Source: Pseudomonadota bacterium
GTDB lineage: Bacteria; Pseudomonadota; Alphaproteobacteria; Sphingomonadales; Sphingomonadaceae
Assembly: GCA_023386515.1 (NCBI GenBank)
Contig: JAEWJQ010000416.1
Span: 1-6,491 of the forward strand
Direction of reading: 5' to 3'
DNA length: 6,491 nucleotides
Of the stretch, positions 1 to 6,491 are shown piece by piece. The notes beneath the pieces are model-generated. The model was not told the DNA's origin, ran no database searches, and saw nothing but the letters and a program-made list of their open reading frames with translations. Made by a program: the position numbers and the translations under genes. Positions within the stretch are counted from its first letter, which is position 1, and every line of letters starts with the position of its first letter.

Positions 1-2
1 AA

Positions 3-884
3 GGGGCGGGGGCCCAGGTCGTATATGGCTCCCTGTAAGGCAAGACACACGCCAAGGTGTCGATGATCGTCCGGCGCGAAAACGGCCAGTTCCGCACCTA
101 TTGCCACTTCGGTACCGGCAACTACCATCCGGTCACGGCGCGCATCTACACCGACCTCAGCTTCTTCACCGCCGATCCGCGGATCGGGCGCGATGCGGCG
201 CAGATGTTCAACTACGTCACGGGCTATGTCGAGCCGACCGACATCGCCAAGCTGAGCCTCAGCCCGCGCGACCTGCGCAAGGACCTGCTCGCGCTGATCG
301 ACGCGGAGATCGCCCATGCCCGAGCCGGCGGCTGCGGCATGGTGTGGGCGAAGATGAACAGCCTCGTCGACCCGGCGATCATCGAGAAGCTGTACGAGGC
401 GAGCAACGCCGGCGTCGAGATCGAGCTGATCCTGCGCGGCATCTGCTGCCTGCGTCCCGGCGTGGCCGGCATGTCGGAGAATATCCGGGTGAAATCGGTG
501 GTCGGCCGCTTCCTCGAACACAGCCGCATCTTCTGTTTCGGCAATGGCGCGGCGTTGCCGAACGACAATGCGAAGGTGTTCATCTCGTCCGCCGACTGGA
601 TGCCGCGCAATCTCGACCGGCGCGTCGAATATATGCTGCCGATCGAGAATCCGACCGTCCACGATCAAGTGCTAGACCAGGTCATGGTCGCCAACCTGCT
701 CGACACCGAACAGAGCTGGGAGCTACAGCCCGACGGCCGCTATATCCGTGACGAGCCGGGGGAAAAGCCGTTCAACCTGCACCGCTATTTCATGACCAAT
801 CCGTCGCTGTCGGGTCGTGGCCAAGCGCTGGCGGAAAGCGACGCGGTGCCGACGCTGTCGCTGCGGCGGCGGCAACCGTCCTGA
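3..884 (+). CDS. ppk1: Polyphosphate kinase 1, C-terminal part, interrupted by an in-frame TAA
   Basis: PPK1 makes inorganic polyphosphate reversibly from the terminal phosphate of ATP through a phosphohistidine intermediate. Only the C-terminal catalytic part is in the window; the N, H and C1 domains would lie to the left. Reading in frame from base 3 gives [11 protein letters not shown], a TAA at 36-38, then [14 protein letters not shown]. The KTHAK histidine (48-50) is the family's phospho-acceptor. The block [11 protein letters not shown] (about 105-135) and the second conserved histidine in FLEHSRIF (519-521) follow, then [13 protein letters not shown] and the typical ending [22 protein letters not shown]. 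The GTG at 57 is the first start codon after the stop, but it lies within conserved sequence and would make a protein without the catalytic histidine, so I do not take it as the natural start. The gene ends in TGA, 94-97 bases before ppx, a common ppk-ppx arrangement. Family assignment is certain; whether the gene is truly broken is not. Confidence 0.93.
36..38 (+). other. In-frame TAA inside ppk1
   Basis: The ppk1 reading frame is homologous on both sides of this codon: QVVYG before it and KTHAK after it, with the spacing the family normally shows (four residues between YG and KTHAK). The frame is therefore kept and only the codon is wrong. From memory of alphaproteobacterial PPK1, a Glu or Asp followed by Trp is expected here (YGF-x-E-W-KTHAK). 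TAA is one base from GAA, and the neighbouring codons TCC and GGC also read as unusual residues (Ser for Phe, Gly for Trp). Such clustered substitutions within 36 bases of the window edge suggest sequence error, but a real nonsense mutation cannot be excluded. Confidence 0.85.
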
Positions 885-981
885 TCGGTGCGGCGCGCGC
901 CCAAAATGTCGTTGGGCGGGGCGTGAGGGGGCTCGTGAGCGGCGCGCGCCCCTCCGTCATCGATAGTCGGTTGGCGGCGTG
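885..981. other. ppk1-ppx intergenic gap with short hairpin and 13-base direct repeat
   Basis: The gap holds a 7-base-pair inverted repeat, CGCCCAA at 898-904 against TTGGGCG at 912-918 with a 7-base loop. It lies 13 bases after the ppk1 stop and has no following T-run. The 13-mer GCGGCGCGCGCCC occurs twice, at 890-902 and 939-951, and contains the palindrome GGCGCGCGCC. These could be a weak attenuating hairpin or simply GC-rich composition. I see no clear -35/-10 pair, so ppx may be co-transcribed with ppk1. The assignment of function is inference. Confidence 0.35.
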
Positions 982-2448
982 ATGGCGGGCTCCTATCCGC
1001 GCACCGCGATCATCGACATCGGCTCGAACTCGGTCCGCCTCGTCGTCTATCAAGGTCACCCGCGCGTTCCCGCCGCCCTGTTCAACGAAAAGGTCATGGC
1101 CGGCTTGGGCCGCAGCCTGTCGGCGACCGGTGCGATCGATGCGGAGTCGATGGCGCTGGCGATCGGAGCTTTGGCACGTTTCGCGGCCGTCGCGCGCGAG
1201 ATGAAGGCCCAGGTTCGCACGGTCGCCACCGCCGCGGTACGCGACGCGAGCAACGGCGGTGACTTCATCGCTGCTGCCGCCGATTTTGGCCTGTCGGTCG
1301 AATTGCTTATCGGCGAGCAAGAGGCGACCGCCGCCGGCATGGGTGTGCTGTCCGCCATTCCAGACGCCGACGGCATCGTCGGCGATCTCGGTGGCGGCAG
1401 CCTTGAACTGGTCCGCGTCGTCGCCCGTACGGTGACAGACCGGATCTCCTTCCCGCTCGGCGTGCTGCGAATCGCGGCACTACGCGCGCAGCGCAGTGGC
1501 GCATTCGACCGCCAGGTGTCGCGCATGATCCGCGAGGCCGGCTGGGCGGGGCGGGGCAGGGGGCTGCCGCTTTACATGGTCGGCGGCTCGTGGCGCGCGC
1601 TCGCCCGCCTCGACATGAGCCTGACCCACTATCCGCTGCCGATCATCCACGGCTATGCGCTCGCGCCGCAGACCGTCGCTCGGCTCGGCCGCAGCATCGC
1701 CCATCTGCCGCGGCAGCGGTTGCGCGCGGTGCCGGGCATGTCGTCCGCCCGCGCCGCCGCGCTCGGGGACGCCACCGCCCTGCTCGGCATCGTCATGCGC
1801 GAACTCGGCAGCAGTGCCGGAGTCGCCTCGACATTCGGCCTGCGCGAAGGGCTGCTCTATGCCGCGCTCGATCCGGCGACCCGTGCCCTCGATCCGCTGA
1901 TCGTCGGCGCAAGGGAAGAAGGGCGGCTGCTCGGCCGGTTTCCGGAACATGGCGACCTGCTCGACGGCTGGATCGCGCCCCTGTTCGCCGACGAGCCCGC
2001 GGCCTACGCACGGATCCGCCACGCTGCCTGTCTGCTCGCCGACGTCGGCTGGCATGCCAATCCGGAATTCCGGGACGAGCGCGGCTTCGAGATCGCGCTA
2101 CACGGAAATTGGGTCGGGATCGACGCCACGGAACGAGCGATGCTCGCCCAGGCGCTACACTCCAGCCTCGGCGGTGTCACGACGCCGCACCCGCTGCTCG
2201 CCGCCCTCGCCAGTCCCGGACAGCTCGACGCCGCCATTCGCTGGGGTCTGGCAATCCGTCTCGGTCAGCGTTTCAGCGCCGGTCTCGCTGGACCGCTGCA
2301 CCGCACCGCGCTGTCGATGACGGCGAAGGACCTGACGCTGGCGCTGAAGGCGGCAGATCGGGAATTATATGCGGAGACGGTCGAGCGTCGGCATGCCGCG
2401 CTCGCCTCGCTGCTGAAGCGCCGGCCGGTCGTCAGCACCACAGACTGA
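982..2448 (+). CDS. ppx: Ppx/GppA family phosphatase (exopolyphosphatase)
   Basis: This is a cytoplasmic ASKHA-fold phosphatase that removes terminal phosphates from polyphosphate; some family members also hydrolyse pppGpp. The protein is 488 residues from ATG 982 (489 from GTG 979, directly adjacent; the frame is closed by TAG at 964-966). Both starts have a poor ribosome-binding site and I prefer the ATG. Numbering from the ATG: phosphate loop 1 is DIGSNSVRLVVY at 12-23; VATAAVRDASNG at 81-92; GEQEA at 111-115, whose second Glu aligns with the catalytic Glu of E. coli Ppx; phosphate loop 2 is GDLGGGSLELV at 134-144; VGGSWRALARLD at 200-211; and FGLREGLLY at 285-293. The C-terminal half has the helical, HD-like part with HAACLLADVGWHANPEFR at 347-364, as in alphaproteobacterial Ppx. 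All key motifs are present. Its place directly behind ppk1 supports polyphosphate turnover. Discrimination between Ppx and GppA activity is not possible from sequence alone. Confidence 0.95.
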   Translation: MAGSYPRTAIIDIGSNSVRLVVYQGHPRVPAALFNEKVMAGLGRSLSATGAIDAESMALAIGALARFAAVAREMKAQVRTVATAAVRDASNGGDFIAAAADFGLSVELLIGEQEATAAGMGVLSAIPDADGIVGDLGGGSLELVRVVARTVTDRISFPLGVLRIAALRAQRSGAFDRQVSRMIREAGWAGRGRGLPLYMVGGSWRALARLDMSLTHYPLPIIHGYALAPQTVARLGRSIAHLPRQRLRAVPGMSSARAAALGDATALLGIVMRELGSSAGVASTFGLREGLLYAALDPATRALDPLIVGAREEGRLLGRFPEHGDLLDGWIAPLFADEPAAYARIRHAACLLADVGWHANPEFRDERGFEIALHGNWVGIDATERAMLAQALHSSLGGVTTPHPLLAALASPGQLDAAIRWGLAIRLGQRFSAGLAGPLHRTALSMTAKDLTLALKAADRELYAETVERRHAALASLLKRRPVVSTTD

Positions 2449-2473
2449 CCCGTCCGGAACGAGCAACAGACGA

Positions 2474-2764
2474 TCAGCCGCAGCGCAGTCCGTCGATACG
2501 GCCGTCATCGCCCAGGTGGATGTTCAACCGCTCGGTCCGGAAATCCATCGTACCGCCCGCATCCGCGCGCAGGATACGCGACACCGGCGCATTGGCGTCC
2601 CGCTCCAGAGCATACCGCATCCGCTCGCGATACTTCATCCCGGCGTAGTGGATATGCATCTGCTGCGTCACCTTGCAGGGCCCCGTCGGCACCGGTTCCG
2701 GCATCGTCGCGCAGCCCTGGATCAGCAGAGCCCCCGCGATCGCCGCCGCCGTCAGCTTGGTCAT
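2474..2764 (-). CDS. Small predicted lipoprotein, peptidase inhibitor I78-like
   Basis: This 96-residue protein begins with a short charged stretch and a hydrophobic segment (MTKLTAAAIAGALLIQGCA), a signal peptide with Cys18 as probable lipidation site. The lipobox IQGC is slightly atypical because of Gln at -2. After a Pro-rich linker, Cys30 and the penultimate Cys95 could form a disulfide. The C-terminal half reads VSRILRADAGGTMDFRTERL followed by NIHLGDDGRIDGLRCG. It matches the I78 inhibitor pattern as I know it: vR-x-i, then T-x-D-x-R-x-x-RLNi and a final CG. The middle part (residues 36-58) lacks the usual G-Q signature, so the inhibitor function is inferred. It would sit in the periplasm, anchored to a membrane. 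The start codon overlaps the rnd stop as ATGA, and AGGAGG lies 4 bases upstream, so it is probably translated together with rnd. It is convergent with ppx, leaving 25 bases between them and no evident terminator. Confidence 0.8.
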   Translation of the reverse strand: MTKLTAAAIAGALLIQGCATMPEPVPTGPCKVTQQMHIHYAGMKYRERMRYALERDANAPVSRILRADAGGTMDFRTERLNIHLGDDGRIDGLRCG

Positions 2765-3936
2765 GCCGCCTCCTCGCCACGCGTCATTTTCAGCTTGCCG
2801 CCCTGCACGGCGAAGCCGAGTCGCCCTTCGACCAGGTCGAGCGCGTCGCGACCGAACTGATCATAGCGCCATCCCTGCAGCATGGGGAGGCCGGTGCGCA
2901 CTCCGGCGGCGAGCATTTCCAGCTCGTCCGAACGCGCGAGCAAGCGCGAGGCCACGTCGATGTCGCGGGCGCGGATCTTCAGCAATAGCTTGAGCAGGTC
3001 GGCGACCAGCGCGCCGTCCTTGCCCAGGCCGGGCTTGCGGTCGTCGCGCGGCGGCATCTCGTCCGCCGGCAGCGGCTCTGCCGCGTCGAGCGCCGCCATC
3101 AGCCGGCCGCCGATATCGTTCGCCGCCCAGGTCGCCGACAGGCCGCGCACCTTGGCGAGATCCGCCTGCCGCCGCGGCGGGTGGCCGGCGAGGTCGCCCA
3201 GCGTCTCGTCCTTGACGATCCGACCGCGCGGCAAATCCTTGGCCTGCGCCTCCATCTCGCGCCAGCGGGCCAGCGCCTTGAGGCGGCCGAGCACGTCTGC
3301 CTTGCGGCTCGACACGCGGACGCGCTTCCACGCGCCGTCGGGATCGTTGGCGTAGTTGGCGGGATCGGCGAGTCGTTCCATCTCCTGGTCCAGCCAGGCG
3401 CCACGCCCCGTCTTGCGCAGCCGCTCCAGCATCTTGGGGAAGATGCGGGCGAGATGGGTGACGTCGCCGATCGCATATTCGATCTGCCGCGCATCGAGCG
3501 GGCGCCGCGCCCAGTCGGTGAAGCGCGCGCCTTTGTCGACCTGGATGCCCAGCCAGCTGTCGACCAGATTGGAATAGCCGATCTGCTCGCCCTGGCCGAG
3601 CGCCATCGCCGCGACCTGGGTGTCGAACAGCGGATGCGGCGTCTTGCCGGTCAGATTGTAGATGATCTCGATATCCTGCCCGCCGGCATGGAAGACCTTC
3701 AGCACGTCCTCATTGTCGGTCAGCAGCTGCAGCAGCGGCGTCAGGTCGAGCCCCGGCGCCATCGGATCGATCGCTGCCGCCTCGTTCACGTCGGCGATCT
3801 GGATCAGACAGAGCTCCGGATAATAGGTGCTCTCGCGCATGAACTCGGTGTCGACGGTGACGAAGTCGGCATCGGCGAGGCGGGTGCAGAGATTGGCGAG
3901 AGTCGCGCTGTCGGTAATCAACGGGTGGATGTGCAT
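2761..3936 (-). CDS. rnd: Ribonuclease D
   Basis: RNase D is a cytoplasmic 3'-5' exoribonuclease of the DEDDy group that trims tRNA precursors and other stable RNA 3' ends. From ATG 3936 the protein is 391 residues, close to the 375 of the E. coli enzyme. Numbered from that start, the metal-binding and catalytic residues are DTEF at 29-32 (D29, E31), HAGGQD at 83-88 (D88) and YAIGD at 154-158 (Y154, D158). An HRDC domain follows at about 210-285 (LGRLKALARWREMEAQAKDL). The tail is about 100 residues, typical of alphaproteobacterial copies. The frame stays open to an ATG at 4002 (413 residues), but the extra 22 residues look like translated leader. MHIHPLITDS is the usual beginning as I recall, and GGACGG lies just before 3936, so I chose the inner start. 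The gene is divergent from aspS and overlaps the downstream lipoprotein gene by 4 bases. The family call is certain; the start is about 75% sure. Confidence 0.95.
   Translation of the reverse strand: MHIHPLITDSATLANLCTRLADADFVTVDTEFMRESTYYPELCLIQIADVNEAAAIDPMAPGLDLTPLLQLLTDNEDVLKVFHAGGQDIEIIYNLTGKTPHPLFDTQVAAMALGQGEQIGYSNLVDSWLGIQVDKGARFTDWARRPLDARQIEYAIGDVTHLARIFPKMLERLRKTGRGAWLDQEMERLADPANYANDPDGAWKRVRVSSRKADVLGRLKALARWREMEAQAKDLPRGRIVKDETLGDLAGHPPRRQADLAKVRGLSATWAANDIGGRLMAALDAAEPLPADEMPPRDDRKPGLGKDGALVADLLKLLLKIRARDIDVASRLLARSDELEMLAAGVRTGLPMLQGWRYDQFGRDALDLVEGRLGFAVQGGKLKMTRGEEAA
2769..2774 (-). promoter_or_regulatory. Strong Shine-Dalgarno for the I78-like gene, inside rnd
   Basis: On the minus strand AGGAGG ends 4 bases before the ATG of the lipoprotein gene. 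It lies within the last codons of rnd (Glu-Glu-Ala-Ala), with the rnd TGA overlapping the ATG. It is the best ribosome-binding site in the window. It fixes the start of the small gene and points to coupled translation with rnd. Confidence 0.8.
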
Positions 3937-4058
3937 CCGACCGTCCATAGCCCGCGCGTGCGGGTTGACAAAGAGGGGATGGAAAGGGGAGGGCGCGGCC
4001 ATCGATCAACCGTCGGGCCAGCTTGCCGGGCGGCGACGGATAGTGTTGGAACCCTGTT
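3937..4058. promoter_or_regulatory. Divergent rnd/aspS promoter region
   Basis: This 122-base gap, if rnd starts at 3936, must carry the promoters of both rnd and aspS. It contains a perfect TTGACA at 3965-3970 on the plus strand, but no convincing -10 hexamer at 16-18 bases, so I do not call it a promoter by itself. An inverted repeat, CCGTCG at 4010-4015 against CGACGG at 4034-4039 with an 18-base spacer, sits between the two genes and might be an operator, or chance in GC-rich DNA. A weak ribosome-binding site, GGAA at 4048-4051, lies 7 bases before the aspS ATG. The exact promoter positions are unresolved. Confidence 0.4.
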
Positions 4059-5879
4059 ATGCACGCCTATCGTACCCACACCTGCGCCGCGCTCAGCGCC
4101 TCGGCCGTCGGCGAAACCGTCCGCCTGTCGGGCTGGGTCCATCGCAAGCGCGACCATGGCGGCGTGCTGTTCGTCGACCTGCGCGACCATTATGGCATCA
4201 CCCAGATCGTCGCCGACAGCGATTCGGCCGCTTTGTCGATCCTCGAGCAGGTGCGCGTCGAATCGGTGGTGACGATCGACGGGATGGTAAAGGCGCGTTC
4301 GGCCGGCACGGTCAACGCCAATCTCGCCACCGGCGAGATCGAGGTGTTCGCGCGCGGCGCCACCGTGCTGTCGGCGGCGGACGAGCTGCCGATGCCGGTC
4401 GCCGGCGAGCAGGATTATCCGGAGGATATCCGCCTCCGCTATCGCTTCCTCGACCTGCGCCGCGAGACGCTGCACGCCAACATCGTCCGCCGGACCGAGG
4501 TGATCGCGGCGATGCGCCGCCGCATGGAGGATGCCGGCTTCACCGAATATTCGACGCCGATCCTGACCGCGTCCTCGCCGGAAGGCGCGCGCGACTTTTT
4601 GGTGCCGAGCCGCATCCATCCGGGCAAGTTCTACGCGCTGCCGCAGGCGCCGCAGCAGTACAAGCAGCTGCTGATGGTCGCCGGTTTCGATCGCTATTTC
4701 CAGATCGCGCCCTGCTTCCGCGACGAAGACCCGCGCGCCGACCGGTTGCCCGGCGAATTCTACCAGCTCGACCTCGAGATGAGCTTCGTCACGCAGGAAG
4801 AGGTGTGGGAGACGATGGAGCCGGTGATCGGCGGCATCTTCGAGCAGTTCGCCGACGGCCGCAGCGTCACCCCGAGCGGCGACTTTCCGCGCATCCCCTA
4901 TGACGAGGCGATGCTGAAGTACGGCAGCGACAAGCCGGACCTGCGCAATCCGCTGATCATCACCGACGTGTCGGAGCATTTCACGCAGTCGGGCTTCGGC
5001 CTGTTCGAGAAGATCGTCGGTTCGGGCGGCGTCGTCCGCGCGATCCCGGCGCCGGGCACCGCCGACAAGAGCCGCAAGTTCTTCGACGAGATGAACGAAT
5101 GGGCACGCGGCGAAGGCCATGCCGGCCTCGGCTACGTCACGCGCAAGGGCGGCGAGTTCGGCGGCCCGATTGCCAAGAACCATGGCACCGAGGGGATGGA
5201 GGCGCTCTACGCCGCACTCGGCCTGGGGCCCGACGACGGTCTGTTCTTCGCGGCCGGCAAAGCGGAGGCCGCGGCGAAGCTCGCGGGTGCGGCGCGCACC
5301 CGCGTCGCCGACCAGCGCGGCCTGATCGAGCAGGGCGCCTTCCGCCTGTGCTGGATCGTCGATTTCCCCTTCTACGAATGGGACGAGGACGAAAAGAAGG
5401 TCGAGTTCGCGCACAACCCCTTCTCGAAGCCGCAGGGCGGCATGGACGCGCTCAACGCGGGCGAACCGCTGAAGATCAAGGCCTATCAGTACGATCTCGT
5501 CTGCAACGGCTATGAGATCGCCTCGGGCTCGACCCGCAACCAGTCGCCGGAACTGATGGTCAAGGCGTTCGAGCTGGTCGGGCTGAGCAAGGCCGACGTC
5601 GAGGAACGCTTCGGCGGCCTCTACCGCGCGTTCCAATATGGCGCGCCGCCGCACGGCGGCATGGCGGCGGGTGTCGACCGCATCGTCATGCTGATCTGCG
5701 GCGCGCAGAATTTGCGCGAGATCACGCTGTTCCCGATGAACCAGCGCGCCGAGGACCTGCTGATGGGCGCGCCGAGCCCGGCGGCGCCGAAGCAGCTGCG
5801 CGAACTGTCGATCCGCTCGGCGGTGCCGGTCGAGCCGACCGCGGGCGTCACCGCGACGGTGTCGCCGAGCGCGGGGTAA
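4059..5879 (+). CDS. aspS: Aspartyl-tRNA synthetase, predicted non-discriminating
   Basis: This cytoplasmic class II synthetase charges tRNA with aspartate using ATP. It is 606 residues, complete, of the bacterial type with a GAD insertion. The N-terminal OB-fold anticodon domain covers about 1-105 ([11 protein letters not shown] at 25-35, [14 protein letters not shown] at 38-51). The catalytic core includes [10 protein letters not shown] (127-136), [14 protein letters not shown] (172-185), motif 2 [15 protein letters not shown] (210-224) and [10 protein letters not shown] (234-243). The GAD insert spans about 290-430, followed by [10 protein letters not shown] (432-441). Motif 3 is [12 protein letters not shown] (534-545), with Arg541. 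His33 and Gly83 correspond by alignment to the positions that, as I recall, mark relaxed AspRS of the Pseudomonas type; E. coli has Leu and Lys there. This suggests it also makes Asp-tRNA(Asn), a substrate for GatCAB. The start at 4059 matches the family's usual N-terminus. The gene ends in TAA and a GC hairpin follows. Confidence 0.98.
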   Translation: MHAYRTHTCAALSASAVGETVRLSGWVHRKRDHGGVLFVDLRDHYGITQIVADSDSAALSILEQVRVESVVTIDGMVKARSAGTVNANLATGEIEVFARGATVLSAADELPMPVAGEQDYPEDIRLRYRFLDLRRETLHANIVRRTEVIAAMRRRMEDAGFTEYSTPILTASSPEGARDFLVPSRIHPGKFYALPQAPQQYKQLLMVAGFDRYFQIAPCFRDEDPRADRLPGEFYQLDLEMSFVTQEEVWETMEPVIGGIFEQFADGRSVTPSGDFPRIPYDEAMLKYGSDKPDLRNPLIITDVSEHFTQSGFGLFEKIVGSGGVVRAIPAPGTADKSRKFFDEMNEWARGEGHAGLGYVTRKGGEFGGPIAKNHGTEGMEALYAALGLGPDDGLFFAAGKAEAAAKLAGAARTRVADQRGLIEQGAFRLCWIVDFPFYEWDEDEKKVEFAHNPFSKPQGGMDALNAGEPLKIKAYQYDLVCNGYEIASGSTRNQSPELMVKAFELVGLSKADVEERFGGLYRAFQYGAPPHGGMAAGVDRIVMLICGAQNLREITLFPMNQRAEDLLMGAPSPAAPKQLRELSIRSAVPVEPTAGVTATVSPSAG

Positions 5880-5887
5880 GTCCACGT

Positions 5888-5917
5888 CCGTCATCCCCGC
5901 CCGCGCGGGGATAACGG
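5888..5917. repeat. GC-rich hairpin between convergent genes, REP-like or bidirectional terminator
   Basis: The arms CCGTCATCCCCGC (5888-5900) and GCGGGGATAACGG (5905-5917) pair over 12 of 13 positions, with one C/A mismatch and a 4-base loop CCGC. It starts 8 bases after the aspS stop and ends 25 bases before the stop of the convergent AIM24-family gene, so it could end transcription from both sides. There is no T-run, so it is not a textbook intrinsic terminator. The core GTCATCCCCGC...GCGGGGAT resembles a palindromic intergenic repeat I know from sphingomonads; copy number in the genome cannot be seen from one window. Confidence 0.7.
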
Positions 5918-5942
5918 TCAGGCAGGGCGGGGCGCCAACCCC

Positions 5943-6491
5943 TCAGTCGTTCCCGCCGACCCAGTCGCCGAAGCCGCCGAGCACCGATCCCTCGCTGCGG
6001 TTGCCGCCACGGCCGTTCGCCGCCGCCAGCATCCGCCCGGCCAGTCGCGAGAAGGGCAGCGACTGAATCCACACCTTGCCCGGCCCACGCAGCCTCGCGA
6101 AGAACAGTCCTTCGCCGCCGAACAGCGCGCTGCGCACCCCGCCGACGGTGACCAGGTCGAAGTCGATCGACGGCGTCATCGCCGCCAGGCAGCCGGTGTC
6201 GACGTGCAATTCCTCGCCCGGCGCCAGCTCGCGCTCGACGACGGTGCCGCCCATCTGCACGAAGACCCAGCCGTCGCCGGTCAGCGACTGCATGATGAAG
6301 CCTTCGCCGCCGAACAGCCCGGTGAGCACCCGCCGCTGGATTTAGATGCCGCGCTGCACGCCCCGCGCCGCCGCGAGGAAGGCATCCTTCTGGCAGATCA
6401 GCTGCCCGCCGACATCCGACAGGCGAATCGGCAGGATCGAGCCGGGCGTCGGCGAACCGAAGGCGACCCGCGCCTTGCCGCGGCCCTCGTG
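5943..6491 (-). CDS. AIM24/TIGR00266 family protein, 5'-truncated by the window edge and interrupted by an in-frame TAA
   Basis: This is a beta-rich protein of the AIM24 family (Pfam AIM24, TIGR00266). Bacterial members have no well-established function; the name comes from a yeast mitochondrial inner-membrane protein. Reading leftward from 6491, the frame gives KARVAFGSPTPGSILPIRL and then DVGGQLICQKDAFLAAARGV, typical of the family. A TAA at 6342-6344 follows, then IQRRVLTGLFGGEGFIMQSL. Downstream are GDGWVFVQMGGTVVERELAPGE and a second LFGGEG block (GLFFARLRGPGKVWIQSLPF) about 64 residues after the first, an internal repeat characteristic of the fold. The tail is Gly-rich and ends GDWVGGND with TGA. 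The GTG at 6329 could be read as a start, but it lies inside conserved sequence and is not the natural one. The N-terminus is outside the window. It is convergent with aspS. Family assignment is firm; integrity is doubtful. Confidence 0.88.
6342..6344 (-). other. In-frame TAA inside the AIM24-family gene
   Basis: On the minus strand the frame reads GVQRGI, TAA, IQRRVLTGLFGGEG. Family homology is clear on both sides and in the same frame, so this is a substitution-type lesion, not an indel. The position and its neighbours normally carry hydrophobic or aromatic residues before the conserved Gln (G-I-x-F-Q pattern, from memory). It lies 148 bases from the right edge of the window. Confidence 0.8.

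Noticed and set aside
57..59. GTG as a genuine start of a short PPK1
   Set aside because: It falls inside conserved PPK1 sequence, after the catalytic His, with homology continuing upstream.
2431..2449. GTCAG/CTGAC inverted repeat at the ppx stop as a terminator
   Set aside because: Only 5 base pairs with a 9-base loop and no T-run; too weak to support.
1590..2648. Plus-strand open frame overlapping ppx and the lipoprotein gene
   Set aside because: It is Arg/Ala/Pro-rich and out of frame with the clear Ppx motifs; no family resemblance.
3965..3970. Perfect TTGACA as a -35 box for aspS
   Set aside because: No acceptable -10 hexamer lies 16-18 bases downstream, so it is not called as a promoter on its own.
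3181..4272. Plus-strand open frame of 363 codons opposite rnd and running into aspS
   Set aside because: It is antisense to the conserved RNase D motifs and overlaps the aspS start in another frame; low-complexity composition marks it as a shadow.
3918..5894. Minus-strand open frame of 658 codons opposite aspS
   Set aside because: It mirrors the aspS codons in a GC-rich gene, is rich in Arg, Ala, Asp and His with no recognisable domain, and aspS on the other strand is unambiguous.
1..6491. UAA reassigned to an amino acid
   Set aside because: aspS ends with UAA at the normal family length, and only the two edge genes carry internal UAA codons.

Overview
The window looks like an ordinary piece of chromosome from a high-GC alphaproteobacterium, most likely a sphingomonad (Sphingomonas or a close relative). 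This rests on G/C-rich third positions throughout, the style of the PPK1, AspRS and RNase D proteins, and a GTCATCCCCGC...GCGGGGAT intergenic hairpin of a kind I associate with sphingomonad genomes. No tRNA, rRNA, CRISPR array, insertion sequence, phage gene or attachment site is visible.

Layout from left to right. The C-terminal part of polyphosphate kinase 1 (ppk1, + strand) is followed after a 90-odd base gap by a complete Ppx/GppA phosphatase (ppx, + strand), so polyphosphate synthesis and degradation are paired. Converging on ppx from the right, on the minus strand, is a small predicted I78-type lipoprotein whose start codon overlaps the stop codon of the upstream ribonuclease D gene (rnd) in an ATGA. 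A short divergent promoter region separates rnd from aspS (+ strand), a complete aspartyl-tRNA synthetase that carries residues expected of a non-discriminating enzyme. After aspS a GC-rich hairpin separates it from a convergent minus-strand gene of the AIM24/TIGR00266 family, which runs off the right edge.

The one real oddity is that both edge genes carry an in-frame TAA inside strongly conserved sequence. In ppk1 it lies at 36-38, three codons before the catalytic-histidine block. In the AIM24 gene it lies at 6342-6344, just before the first LFGGEG motif. All internal genes are intact and aspS uses TAA as a normal stop, so a changed genetic code is very unlikely. The simplest reading is sequence error near the ends of a short contig; true nonsense mutations are the alternative. 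I found no convincing previously undescribed system here.
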